From JAFGXW01 sp964634385 (GTDB lineage: Bacteria; Bacillota_I; Bacilli_A; Izemoplasmatales; Izemoplasmataceae): 64,000 bases of DNA. How positions within the stretch are numbered: the first letter of the stretch is position 1; every line of letters starts with the position of its first letter. Positions 19,150-26,479 of the stretch are shown piece by piece. Below the pieces are notes generated by a model that was given only the letters and a program-made list of their open reading frames with translations, had not been told where the DNA came from and searched no databases. Location of the stretch: positions 1 through 64,000 of the forward strand of contig CAZWIZ010000008.1 of NCBI GenBank assembly GCA_964634385.1. The letters run 5' to 3'. The position numbers and the translations under genes are program-made.

Positions 19150-19782
19150 TTAAAGAATAAATGTAGCTGCGGCAGCTATAACTAATAATCCAGCTGCGAA
19201 TGCTGGTTTAATATCTAATTTAAAATTAAATTTAGATTTCAAATGTGAATCAAGGAAAATTAATCCAGATGCAAACAATCCACCAATAACTCCACTTAAA
19301 ACAACAAATTCTAATAAATTAGCAAGACTTGCGATAGAATATGCAACATATCCTGTAAAAATAAATTGAATTGTCATAAAAGCAACATATCCAACTCTCC
19401 AACCAATACTTGCGATTTGAGCTGCGGCAATTTTGTTTGTAACTTTTTTGCTAGAAAATAATATTATAACTGCAAATACCAATAATGATTCTAAACCAAT
19501 TGATACCATTGGATTAATTGTTTTAAAAACTGAATATGATGGTAAAAATAAATCAATTGATTTAATTGAAGCAGCAACCATACCAACGTATATTAAAGCT
19601 TTCTTAGAGTTAGTATTGTTATATACTTTTATTAAAATTAGTGAAGCAATTGGAAATAAAATAGTTCCAGCTATTAAAGTTGGTATCCAATGTAATGCAT
19701 ATCCTAATGTAGCTTCGATAAATCCCCACAAAGCTCCATAAAAGATTATTTGTGTTAATAATTTTGTTTTTTTATTTTCCAT
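19150..19782 (-). CDS. Unknown membrane protein of the purine locus, transporter-like
   Basis: This protein of about 210 residues has some six hydrophobic helices and is not recognised with certainty. Conserved-looking features are LWGFIEATLGYALHWIP near the N-terminus and a lysine-rich loop before the last helix. Size and helix count resemble substrate-binding S components of ECF transporters, which would suggest uptake of a purine, molybdate-related or vitamin compound; that is a guess. The upstream Mo-subunit gene stops at 19785 (TGA) within GAGAATGACAATG. The ATG overlapping that stop is only one base from AGGAG, so the second ATG at 19782 is preferred. The gene is followed by the 18-bp hairpin. 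Confidence 0.65.
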   Translation of the reverse strand: MENKKTKLLTQIIFYGALWGFIEATLGYALHWIPTLIAGTILFPIASLILIKVYNNTNSKKALIYVGMVAASIKSIDLFLPSYSVFKTINPMVSIGLESLLVFAVIILFSSKKVTNKIAAAQIASIGWRVGYVAFMTIQFIFTGYVAYSIASLANLLEFVVLSGVIGGLFASGLIFLDSHLKSKFNFKLDIKPAFAAGLLVIAAAATFIL

Positions 19783-19784
19783 TG

Positions 19785-22097
19785 TCATTCTCCTCTTTCT
19801 TTCTTTTTAATTGCCAAAAGTATTTTTTCCGGGGTAATAGGTAATGTAGTAATTCTTACCCCTACTGCATTATAAACTGCATTTGCTATAGCAGCTGGAG
19901 GAGTATCTATTCCAATTTCTCCAACACTTTTAGCTCCATATGGTCCTGATTTTTCATAACTATCTGCGAATTCAGTTGTAAGTTTATGAATTTCACGACG
20001 AGTAGGAATTCGATAATTTAAAAAATCATTTGTTATTAATTTACCTTTTTTTGTGTAATTTACTTCTTCATACATTGCCATTCCGATTCCTTGTACAATT
20101 CCACCTTCCACTTGCCCTTTAGCAAGCATTGGATTAATTGTTGTACCACAATCAACAATACTAATATAATCAATTATATCGACTTCACCAGTTTCTTTAT
20201 CAACATCTATTTCGACAAATCCTGCCATAAATGGAGGAGGTGATTTAGTTCCATAATAACTACTTGTTATTTGAAGTTGTTTTTGATCCTTATTATAAAA
20301 CAATCGATTTGATAATTCTTTTAATGTTATTTCTTTATTTTTTGTTTTTAATGTAACACCATCATATTCAACATCTTCAGGATTAACTTCAAATACTTTT
20401 GCAGCCTCATTAATAATCATTTGTCTCATTTCTTTACCAGCTTTTAAAACAGCATTTCCTGAAACATATGTTGTACTAGATGCATAAGCTCCCGTATCAT
20501 ATGGTGTTAAATCTGTATCTGATGAATAAACTATTACTTTATCTAAAGTAGTTCCTAGCGCTTCTGCGGCTATTTGAGCTAAAATGGTATCACTACCTTG
20601 TCCAATATCGGTAGCACCAATCATTAAATTATAAAATCCATCATCGTTAAGTTTAATTGTTGCGGCTGCCATATCAACATAAGGTATTCCTGATCCTTGC
20701 ATCGCAATTGCCATTCCAACACCTTTAACTTTTGAATTACCTAATTCTTTTCTTGGATATAATTCTTTCCAATTTGCGAGTTCTGCTCCTCTTTTTACAC
20801 AGTAATCAAGTTTACAAGAGTCCATAAACATTTCAATACCTTCTGTTCCTTCACCCATAATTTTAAAAATTGGTGAAGTTTCTGTTTCTTTCATCATATT
20901 TTTTTGTCTGAATTCAACAGGATCCATATTTAATTTATGACATAAGATATCTATTGCTGATTCAAGTGCGAAATTCCCTTGAATAGCACCATAACCGCGG
21001 TATGCTCCAGCAGGTGTATGATTTGTATAAACTACATTTCCATGAAATCTTACTGAATCAACTTTGTTGTAAAGTGGGAACACTTTAGCTGCAACTACCA
21101 TAAAAACAGTTAATGCATGTTCTCCATAAGCACCTGTATCAGAGGTAACCCAACAATCAATAACTTTTAAAATACCATCTTTTGTAGCACCAAGTTTAAT
21201 ATCTAAACGCATTGGATGTCTTGAATAACTTGATTCAAAAACTTCTTTTCTGGTATACATCATTTTAGAAGGTTTTCCTGTTTTTAAAGTAACAGTTGAA
21301 ACGAACATTTCACCATGAATTGCTTGTTTCCCTCCAAATCCTCCACCTACACGAGGTTTTATAACACGTATTTTACTAAGTGGATAATCTAGTGCTTGAG
21401 ATATTATTCTTCTAACATGAATCGGTGTTTGAGTAGAAGAATAAAGAACTAAACGCCCTTGATAATCAATACGTGCATTTACATTATGTGGTTCGAGCAT
21501 TGCATGTGCTTGGGCTTGTGTATAAAAAGTTTCTTCAATTGTAACTTCTGATTCTTCAAGTGATTTAGTAACATCACCAACATGCATATGATATGAAGCA
21601 GCTAGATTCTTTTTAGGGTCAAATCCAATTGGAAACATATCATGAATTTCCGGTTCTGGATGAACTAAAATTTTATTTTCATAAGCAGTTTCAAAATCAA
21701 GTACTGGTTCTAAAACTTCATATTCTATATCAATAAGTTTTAAAGCTTTTTCCGCTGTTTTGACATCCACAGCCGCTACAGCTGCTGCTTCGTCGCCAAT
21801 ATAACGAACATATTCATCAAGTACAAATTTATCATAAGGAGAAGGTTCTGGATAACCCTGGCCTGATCTTGTGAATGGTCTTCTATCAAAATCTTTATAT
21901 GTTAAAACTAATTCTACTCCGTTTAACGCTTCTGCTTTTGTAGTATCAATTTTAATTATTTTTGCATATGGATGTGGACTTCTTAATACTTTTACAATTA
22001 ATGAATGCGGTTCAGCTAAATCATCTGTATAAGCTTTTTTACCCAACATTAATCCTTTTCCATCTATTGAAGGAAGTGCCTGATTTACTACTTTCAT
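19785..22097 (-). CDS. Molybdenum hydroxylase 2, molybdopterin-binding catalytic subunit
   Basis: This 770-residue large subunit belongs to a second purine or N-heterocycle hydroxylase, clearly diverged from the one at 9809. Motifs are VGGGFGGKQAI (about 251), GAYRGYGAIQG where hydroxylase 1 has GAFRGFGAPQ, DIGQGSDT, and GPYGAKSVGEIGID with the presumed catalytic Glu727. The Phe-to-Tyr and Pro-to-Ile changes around the substrate arginine point to another substrate, such as a dioxopurine, urate precursor or nicotinate-like ring. It overlaps the Fe-S subunit gene by four bases. E. coli xdhD or a clostridial purine hydroxylase are the closest ideas; the exact substrate is unknown. Confidence 0.87.
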   Translation of the reverse strand: MKVVNQALPSIDGKGLMLGKKAYTDDLAEPHSLIVKVLRSPHPYAKIIKIDTTKAEALNGVELVLTYKDFDRRPFTRSGQGYPEPSPYDKFVLDEYVRYIGDEAAAVAAVDVKTAEKALKLIDIEYEVLEPVLDFETAYENKILVHPEPEIHDMFPIGFDPKKNLAASYHMHVGDVTKSLEESEVTIEETFYTQAQAHAMLEPHNVNARIDYQGRLVLYSSTQTPIHVRRIISQALDYPLSKIRVIKPRVGGGFGGKQAIHGEMFVSTVTLKTGKPSKMMYTRKEVFESSYSRHPMRLDIKLGATKDGILKVIDCWVTSDTGAYGEHALTVFMVVAAKVFPLYNKVDSVRFHGNVVYTNHTPAGAYRGYGAIQGNFALESAIDILCHKLNMDPVEFRQKNMMKETETSPIFKIMGEGTEGIEMFMDSCKLDYCVKRGAELANWKELYPRKELGNSKVKGVGMAIAMQGSGIPYVDMAAATIKLNDDGFYNLMIGATDIGQGSDTILAQIAAEALGTTLDKVIVYSSDTDLTPYDTGAYASSTTYVSGNAVLKAGKEMRQMIINEAAKVFEVNPEDVEYDGVTLKTKNKEITLKELSNRLFYNKDQKQLQITSSYYGTKSPPPFMAGFVEIDVDKETGEVDIIDYISIVDCGTTINPMLAKGQVEGGIVQGIGMAMYEEVNYTKKGKLITNDFLNYRIPTRREIHKLTTEFADSYEKSGPYGAKSVGEIGIDTPPAAIANAVYNAVGVRITTLPITPEKILLAIKKKERGE

Positions 22098-22546
22098 TCT
22101 TCATCCTCCAAACATAATTTAATAGCTCTATGTTGAGCTTCATATCCAGTACATCGGCATAAATTACCAACTAAATATTCTTTTATATCTTCGTTTGTTG
22201 GATGCTTTATTTCAGTTTTCATTGCGTGAACTGTTAAAGCTAAAGATGAATTACAATAACCACATTGATCTGCACCTTGATGGCCAAAATATTCACTTAA
22301 TTTTTTAGCTTCGTCTTGGTGACCTTCAATAGTTGTGATTGAATGTCCTTCTGCTTTCACGCTAAGAATTGAACATGATTGAACAGCTTTCCCATCCATT
22401 AAAACAGTACAAACACCACAACTTGAATTATCACAGCCTCTTTTAATACTATAAAAATGGTCTGCTCTTAATGTATCTAAAAGATATTCATCAGGTGCAA
22501 CATCATAAACTTTTTTTGTGCCATTAACTGTCATTTTAATTTTCAT
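22094..22546 (-). CDS. Molybdenum hydroxylase 2, two-[2Fe-2S] subunit
   Basis: This 150-residue electron-transfer subunit holds its first cluster with Cys38, Cys43, Cys46 and Cys58 and its second with Cys95, Cys98, Cys130 and Cys132. The second pair sits in QCGYCNSSLAL rather than the usual QCGFCTPGM, a change close to the cluster shared by no other subunit here. All ligands are intact, so it should be functional. It overlaps the genes on both sides by a few bases, so co-translation is likely. Confidence 0.9.
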   Translation of the reverse strand: MKIKMTVNGTKKVYDVAPDEYLLDTLRADHFYSIKRGCDNSSCGVCTVLMDGKAVQSCSILSVKAEGHSITTIEGHQDEAKKLSEYFGHQGADQCGYCNSSLALTVHAMKTEIKHPTNEDIKEYLVGNLCRCTGYEAQHRAIKLCLEDEE

Positions 22547-23340
22547 TATTTAGTCACCTCTTTCAATCCTCTTTTAACATACACTTTTGCTAATTCTATT
22601 CGATACTCTTTACTTGCCTTACTATTTGTTCCAAATTTTAATTCTTCAATTGCAATTTTTGATGTTTTTTGTATTACTTCTTCGGTAATTTCTTTTTGAC
22701 TATTAATATATTCCATTGCTTTCACTGCAAATGCTGCAAGACTAGGTCGTGCTCCAACAACTATTTTATAGTATCCCGCTGTATTAGTAACTCCAACATT
22801 AATAACTGCAAAATCTAATCCTGTTTTTTTCATTTTATAATAATACCCTAAAACTTCTTCTTTTTTAATAATTATTTTTAAAATAATATCCTTCTCTTTT
22901 GATCTAAATTTTAAAAATTCTTCTAAAGACATCTTTCCAGCTTTATACATAACTACTTCTGTATTAACAGCTAATAATGGTGTTATAAAATCAGAAAAAG
23001 AATATTTCCCTGCGATACTGCCACCAACAGTAACTAAATTTCTTAAAGCTACTGCCATAATTCCATTAATACCTTTGTTAACAATACCACTAAAAAGATT
23101 TGAAAGTGATTCGTGTTTTTCAACTTCTCGTAAAGTAACATAAGCATCAATTTCAATATTTTTTTCATTGTCTTTAATTTTATTTAATCCAACATATTCT
23201 AAATCGATTGCTGTATTTACGATTTTCGAAGATAACCTAAGCCAAGCTCCACCACCAATAATTAAATTAGAAGGATCTTCTTGTAATTTTTCGTAAGCTT
23301 CTTCAATTGTCTTTGGTTTAAAATAATTAACTATCTCCAT
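22546..23340 (-). CDS. Molybdenum hydroxylase 2, FAD-binding subunit
   Basis: This 264-residue PCMH-type flavoprotein subunit has an N-terminal IGGGAWL that corresponds to the AGGTDL flavin loop, and RNLVTVGGSIAGKYSFSD (about 96-113) is the second flavin contact. It is more divergent than the FAD subunit of hydroxylase 1, lacking the usual Thr-Asp in the first loop. It overlaps the MocA-like gene by 14 bases and ends one base into the Fe-S gene. Gene order FAD, Fe-S, Mo is opposite to module 1, so the two modules were acquired or rearranged separately. Confidence 0.85.
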   Translation of the reverse strand: MEIVNYFKPKTIEEAYEKLQEDPSNLIIGGGAWLRLSSKIVNTAIDLEYVGLNKIKDNEKNIEIDAYVTLREVEKHESLSNLFSGIVNKGINGIMAVALRNLVTVGGSIAGKYSFSDFITPLLAVNTEVVMYKAGKMSLEEFLKFRSKEKDIILKIIIKKEEVLGYYYKMKKTGLDFAVINVGVTNTAGYYKIVVGARPSLAAFAVKAMEYINSQKEITEEVIQKTSKIAIEELKFGTNSKASKEYRIELAKVYVKRGLKEVTK

Positions 23341-23911
23341 TATTTATCTTTCCTTTCTTAATTTCTTTTATCTTCAAATAATCATCCATTGTGTCAACAT
23401 CAATTAATATACCATCATCAGTTGTATTTATATATGATACTTGATGTTTGTCTCTAAATATCTTCAAATTTGAATCAATTGGTTCATTTAAAAGAGGTTC
23501 GATGAGTTTTTTTTGGATAAAAATAGGATGCCCTTTTCGATTGTTGAAAACTGGAACTCTTATTGTACCTTTTGCATTCAACAGTTTTTCATATGTTTTA
23601 TTTTGAATTAAAGGATAATCTCCCGGTGTTAAAAAAAAATCATCATTAATTTCTTTAACCCCTGTAATAACTGAACTAAACATTCCCAAATTGTAGTTAA
23701 CATTCCTTTTAACTATAACATTCTTGTAACTATTTACCACATCAAAAATTTCATCATGATAATGCCCAGTTACTACAACTATCTTCGTACAATAATCCAT
23801 CATAGCCTCAATTACATTACAAATAATTGGTAATTCATTATATAAAAGAAGCATTTTATTTCTCTTAACTCTACTGGAGTATCCGCCAGCCAATATTATA
23901 CCTTGAGCCAT
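23327..23911 (-). CDS. MocA-like molybdenum cofactor nucleotidyltransferase
   Basis: This 194-residue nucleotidyltransferase of the MobA/MocA family joins CMP to molybdopterin to give the MCD cofactor used by xanthine dehydrogenases. The nucleotide-binding start GIILAGGYSSRVKRNKMLL (5-23) has the LAGG and NKML signature. TPGDYPLI (about 96) is the metal-binding segment, equivalent to D-P-L in MocA, and PVFNNRKGHPIF follows. It is the first gene of the purine operon, with GAGGTGG just before the ATG and a cre-like site 18 bases upstream of the start. Being the lead gene suggests that cofactor supply and hydroxylase synthesis are co-regulated. Confidence 0.82.
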   Translation of the reverse strand: MAQGIILAGGYSSRVKRNKMLLLYNELPIICNVIEAMMDYCTKIVVVTGHYHDEIFDVVNSYKNVIVKRNVNYNLGMFSSVITGVKEINDDFFLTPGDYPLIQNKTYEKLLNAKGTIRVPVFNNRKGHPIFIQKKLIEPLLNEPIDSNLKIFRDKHQVSYINTTDDGILIDVDTMDDYLKIKEIKKGKINNGDS

Positions 23912-23928
23912 TTTCCACCTCTCTTTAA

Positions 23929-23942
23929 TTAAGCGCTTACAA
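23929..23942 (-). promoter_or_regulatory. cre-like operator in purine-operon leader
   Basis: The minus-strand sequence TGTAAGCGCTTAAT fits the CcpA consensus TGWAANCGNTNWCA at 12 of 14 positions, with a palindromic core TAAGCGCTTA. It lies 18-31 bases upstream of the first ATG of the purine operon, downstream of any plausible promoter, where CcpA would act as a roadblock. No CcpA gene is in the window. Confidence 0.55.
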
Positions 23943-24149
23943 TACTCTATAAAAAAATAATATTATATTTCATATAATTTTAACAAATAATAAATGATAT
24001 AATGTTGTTTATTTATGAATATTTATGTTATATATTATATCATATATATTGTTATTTTGCTAGATTTTGTACCAAAGAATTCTACAGGATTATTTAAGTA
24101 ATTATATTGAAAATACTTAGATATTATTTAAGAATGTTTAAGAAAATAA

Positions 24150-24172
24150 AAAGATGGAAAAATTCCATCTTT
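24150..24172 (-). terminator. Terminator after GNAT gene
   Basis: A 10-bp stem AAAGATGGAA/TTCCATCTTT with an AAA loop is followed on the minus strand by TTTTTATTTT, just beyond the stop at 24186. Confidence 0.8.
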
Positions 24173-24185
24173 ATTACTCGCTTTT

Positions 24186-24689
24186 TCAATGATCAATTTC
24201 ATAAGTACATTTAGCAGCTAAATTAGCAAGTTCTTTTCCATCAAGTCTAAACTTAATCCACTCATTCATTTGAATCGCGTTCATTTTTTCATAAATAGCA
24301 ATTGATGGCTTATTCCATCTCAAACAGGACCACTCAAAACGAACACATTTTTTAACTTGAGCAGTTTTAGCTAAATAAGCTAAAACTTCTTTTCCATACC
24401 CTTTTCCTCTCATCCCATTTTCAATAAAAAGATCTTCTAAATATAGAACTGATTTTCCAAGAAAAGTAGAAAATGAATAAAAATATACAGCAAATCCAAT
24501 TACTTTATTTTCTACTTCCATGAATAAAACTCTTGCGTATCCTTTATCAAAAATATTAACTTGAATATCTTCTTCGGTCAATGTAACAAGTTTTGACATT
24601 TTTTCATATTTAGCAAATGCTTTAACAAATTTTAAAATTTCTGCGGATTCTTCTCTTCTAGCAAGCCTAATTTTTAATTCTTCACTCAC
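24186..24689 (-). CDS. GNAT-family acetyltransferase, diamine acetyltransferase-like
   Basis: This 167-residue acetyl-CoA-dependent acetyltransferase has the acetyl-CoA loop in IENGMRGKGYGKEVL (about 93-107), preceded by YFYSFSTFLGKSVLYLEDLF. WNKPSIAIYEKMNA and the C-terminal FRLDGKELANLA follow. This order resembles spermidine/spermine or diamine N-acetyltransferases more than ribosomal-protein acetyltransferases, so a polyamine or amine substrate is plausible. It starts at GTG with a strong GAGGAGG nine bases away. It has its own sigma-A promoter and terminator, so it is a single-gene unit between the purine operon and glnA. Confidence 0.8.
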   Translation of the reverse strand: MSEELKIRLARREESAEILKFVKAFAKYEKMSKLVTLTEEDIQVNIFDKGYARVLFMEVENKVIGFAVYFYSFSTFLGKSVLYLEDLFIENGMRGKGYGKEVLAYLAKTAQVKKCVRFEWSCLRWNKPSIAIYEKMNAIQMNEWIKFRLDGKELANLAAKCTYEIDH

Positions 24690-24721
24690 AATTTTTCACT
24701 CCTCCTCATATTATAAAATTC

Positions 24722-24750
24722 CTTATATTAACTAATCTTTTTATTGTCAA
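24722..24750 (-). promoter_or_regulatory. Sigma-A promoter of GNAT gene
   Basis: On the minus strand, TTGACA (24745-24750) and TATAAG (24722-24727) are separated by 17 bases, some 40 bases upstream of the ribosome site. Confidence 0.75.
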
Positions 24751-24852
24751 CTTCCAATTCATCTTTATTTTATCATATTTTTTTAATTTTTTATATTGAA
24801 AAAACAAGAAAATATATTATTGTAAAAAATATCTTTCCAATTAATAATAGTA

Positions 24853-24861
24853 TGTTATAAT
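24853..24861 (+). promoter_or_regulatory. Extended -10 promoter of glnA
   Basis: The TGTTATAAT extended -10 lies 50 bases before the glnA ATG; no good -35 is seen. The same nine bases recur before several other genes in the window. The AAGGAG ribosome site is at 24899-24904. Confidence 0.65.
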
Positions 24862-24870
24862 ATTATTGTT

Positions 24871-24884
24871 TGAAAACGTTTTTA
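24871..24884 (+). promoter_or_regulatory. cre-like operator at glnA promoter
   Basis: TGAAAACGTTTTTA matches the CcpA consensus at 13 of 14 positions and begins ten bases after the -10 box, over the expected transcription start. This is a typical position for repression. It could instead be bound by another LacI-family protein. Confidence 0.55.
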
Positions 24885-24911
24885 TAATATATATATATAA
24901 GGAGATTTGCT

Positions 24912-26345
24912 ATGTTTAAAAACATTAATGAAATGATTGAGTATTGTAAAAGTAATAACGTTGAAATTATAGACTTTAAAGTTGTTGATTTAAAGGGAAG
25001 ATGGCATCGCCTTTCTATTACAACTCCAAAGCTCTCAGTTGATATTATGGAGAAAGGTATCGGATTTGATGGTTCTAGTTATGGTTTTCTTACTATCGAA
25101 AAATCTGATATGGTAATGATTCCCGACGTTACTACATGTTATTTAGATTTTCATAAAATTCATAAAACAATAGTGGTAATCGCAAATATTTTTGTGATTG
25201 ATGGCAACAAATTATCAAGATTTGACGATGATCCACGTTATATCGCAGAAAAAACTGAAAACTTTATGATTCAAGAAAAAATTGCTGATACATGTTTGCT
25301 TGGACCAGAATTCGAGTTTTTCGTATTAGATCACGCTTCATTTAGAAATACAAATCATCATATGGAAGTAAAGCTTGATTCTGAACAAGCTAATTGGAAT
25401 ATGGGCGATGATTCTAAACAAAATATTGGATTTAAGGTTCCTCATCATGGTGGTTATCATTTAGATTCTCCATTTGATACAAGTTACGAGTTTCGTACTG
25501 ATGCAGCTTTAGAAGCTGAAAAAATAGGTATTCCAATAAAATATCATCACAGTGAGAATGGCGGACCTGGTCAAGTTGAAATCGAAGTAAATTTTGCTGG
25601 TATAAAAGAAATGGCCGATCGAACAATGAAACTTAAGAATCTTTTAAATTTAACAGCTGTTAAATTACGTAAAACAGTAACTTTTATGCCCAAACCTTTC
25701 GTTGATGAAGCAGGAAGTGGAATGCATGTTCATATCCAATTGAAAAAAAACGGAAAATATATTATGTATGACAAAAATGGATATGCTGGATTATCTAAAT
25801 TAGCACTTTACGCAATCGGTGGTATCTTAACTCATGCGGAAGCTTTAGTTGCAATTACTAATCCTTCTACTAATTCATATAAAAGATTAACCCCTGGTTA
25901 TGAAGCTCCTGTAACAATCGGCTATGCAGTTGCAAATAGAAGCTCTGGAATAAGAATTCCTGGTTATGCAATTTCACCAGACGAAAAACGATTTGAACTT
26001 AGAAGTCCTGATGCTACATGTAATCCATATTTAGCATATTCAGCAATTATGATGGCTGCGTTTGATGGAATCATTAATGAAATAGACCCGAGCGAAAAAG
26101 GTTTTGGGCCATATGACGTTAACCTTTATAATCTTTCCATTGAAGAACAAAAACATATTAAAAGTTTACCTTGTAATTTGCTCGAAGCAGCTAAAGCACT
26201 TGAAAAAGATCATGATTTCTTACTAAAAAATAATGTATTCTCTCCAAACATGATTAAAAATCATATTGAAAGAATAAAAAAAGATCACTATTTAGTAAGT
26301 AAAATGCCACATCCGATTGAATTTGAAATGTACTATAATTCATAA
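24912..26345 (+). CDS. glnA: Glutamine synthetase, type I
   Basis: This 477-residue GSI enzyme makes glutamine from glutamate, ammonia and ATP, and could capture ammonia released by the purine route. Signature segments are FDGSSYGF (about 53-60), the metal-binding GPEFEFFV and GPGQVEIEVNF, GSGMHVHIQL, NPSTNSYKRLTPGYEAP, NRSSGIRIP and the glutamate-binding RFELRSPDATCNPYLA. It is longer than the 440-residue GS of Bacillus and has NLYNLS where GSI-beta enzymes carry the adenylylated tyrosine; no adenylyltransferase is seen here. No GlnR box was found, but an extended -10 and a cre-like site precede it. It ends at a strong hairpin shared with typA. Confidence 0.93.
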   Translation: MFKNINEMIEYCKSNNVEIIDFKVVDLKGRWHRLSITTPKLSVDIMEKGIGFDGSSYGFLTIEKSDMVMIPDVTTCYLDFHKIHKTIVVIANIFVIDGNKLSRFDDDPRYIAEKTENFMIQEKIADTCLLGPEFEFFVLDHASFRNTNHHMEVKLDSEQANWNMGDDSKQNIGFKVPHHGGYHLDSPFDTSYEFRTDAALEAEKIGIPIKYHHSENGGPGQVEIEVNFAGIKEMADRTMKLKNLLNLTAVKLRKTVTFMPKPFVDEAGSGMHVHIQLKKNGKYIMYDKNGYAGLSKLALYAIGGILTHAEALVAITNPSTNSYKRLTPGYEAPVTIGYAVANRSSGIRIPGYAISPDEKRFELRSPDATCNPYLAYSAIMMAAFDGIINEIDPSEKGFGPYDVNLYNLSIEEQKHIKSLPCNLLEAAKALEKDHDFLLKNNVFSPNMIKNHIERIKKDHYLVSKMPHPIEFEMYYNS

Positions 26346-26391
26346 TATTTTCTTTAAAACATTTACAGTATTAAAATTTGTAAAACATATC

Positions 26392-26423
26392 AAAAAAGGC
26401 AGATTTCTAATCCGCCTTTTTTT
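26392..26423. terminator. Bidirectional terminator between glnA and typA
   Basis: Arms AAAAAAGGCAGATT and AATCCGCCTTTTTT (one mismatch) enclose a short TCT loop and end in T-runs in both directions, serving the convergent genes. Confidence 0.85.
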
Positions 26424-26479
26424 GTTAGACTAATTTATTTTAAAACAGTCTATATTATTTTTTTATCTGTAATAAATAT

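Noticed and set aside
9809..22097. Selenocysteine codons in the two molybdenum hydroxylases
   Set aside because: Both large subunits are open without in-frame TGA, and all cluster cysteines are ordinary. Selenium, if used, would be in a labile cofactor and cannot be seen in the sequence.
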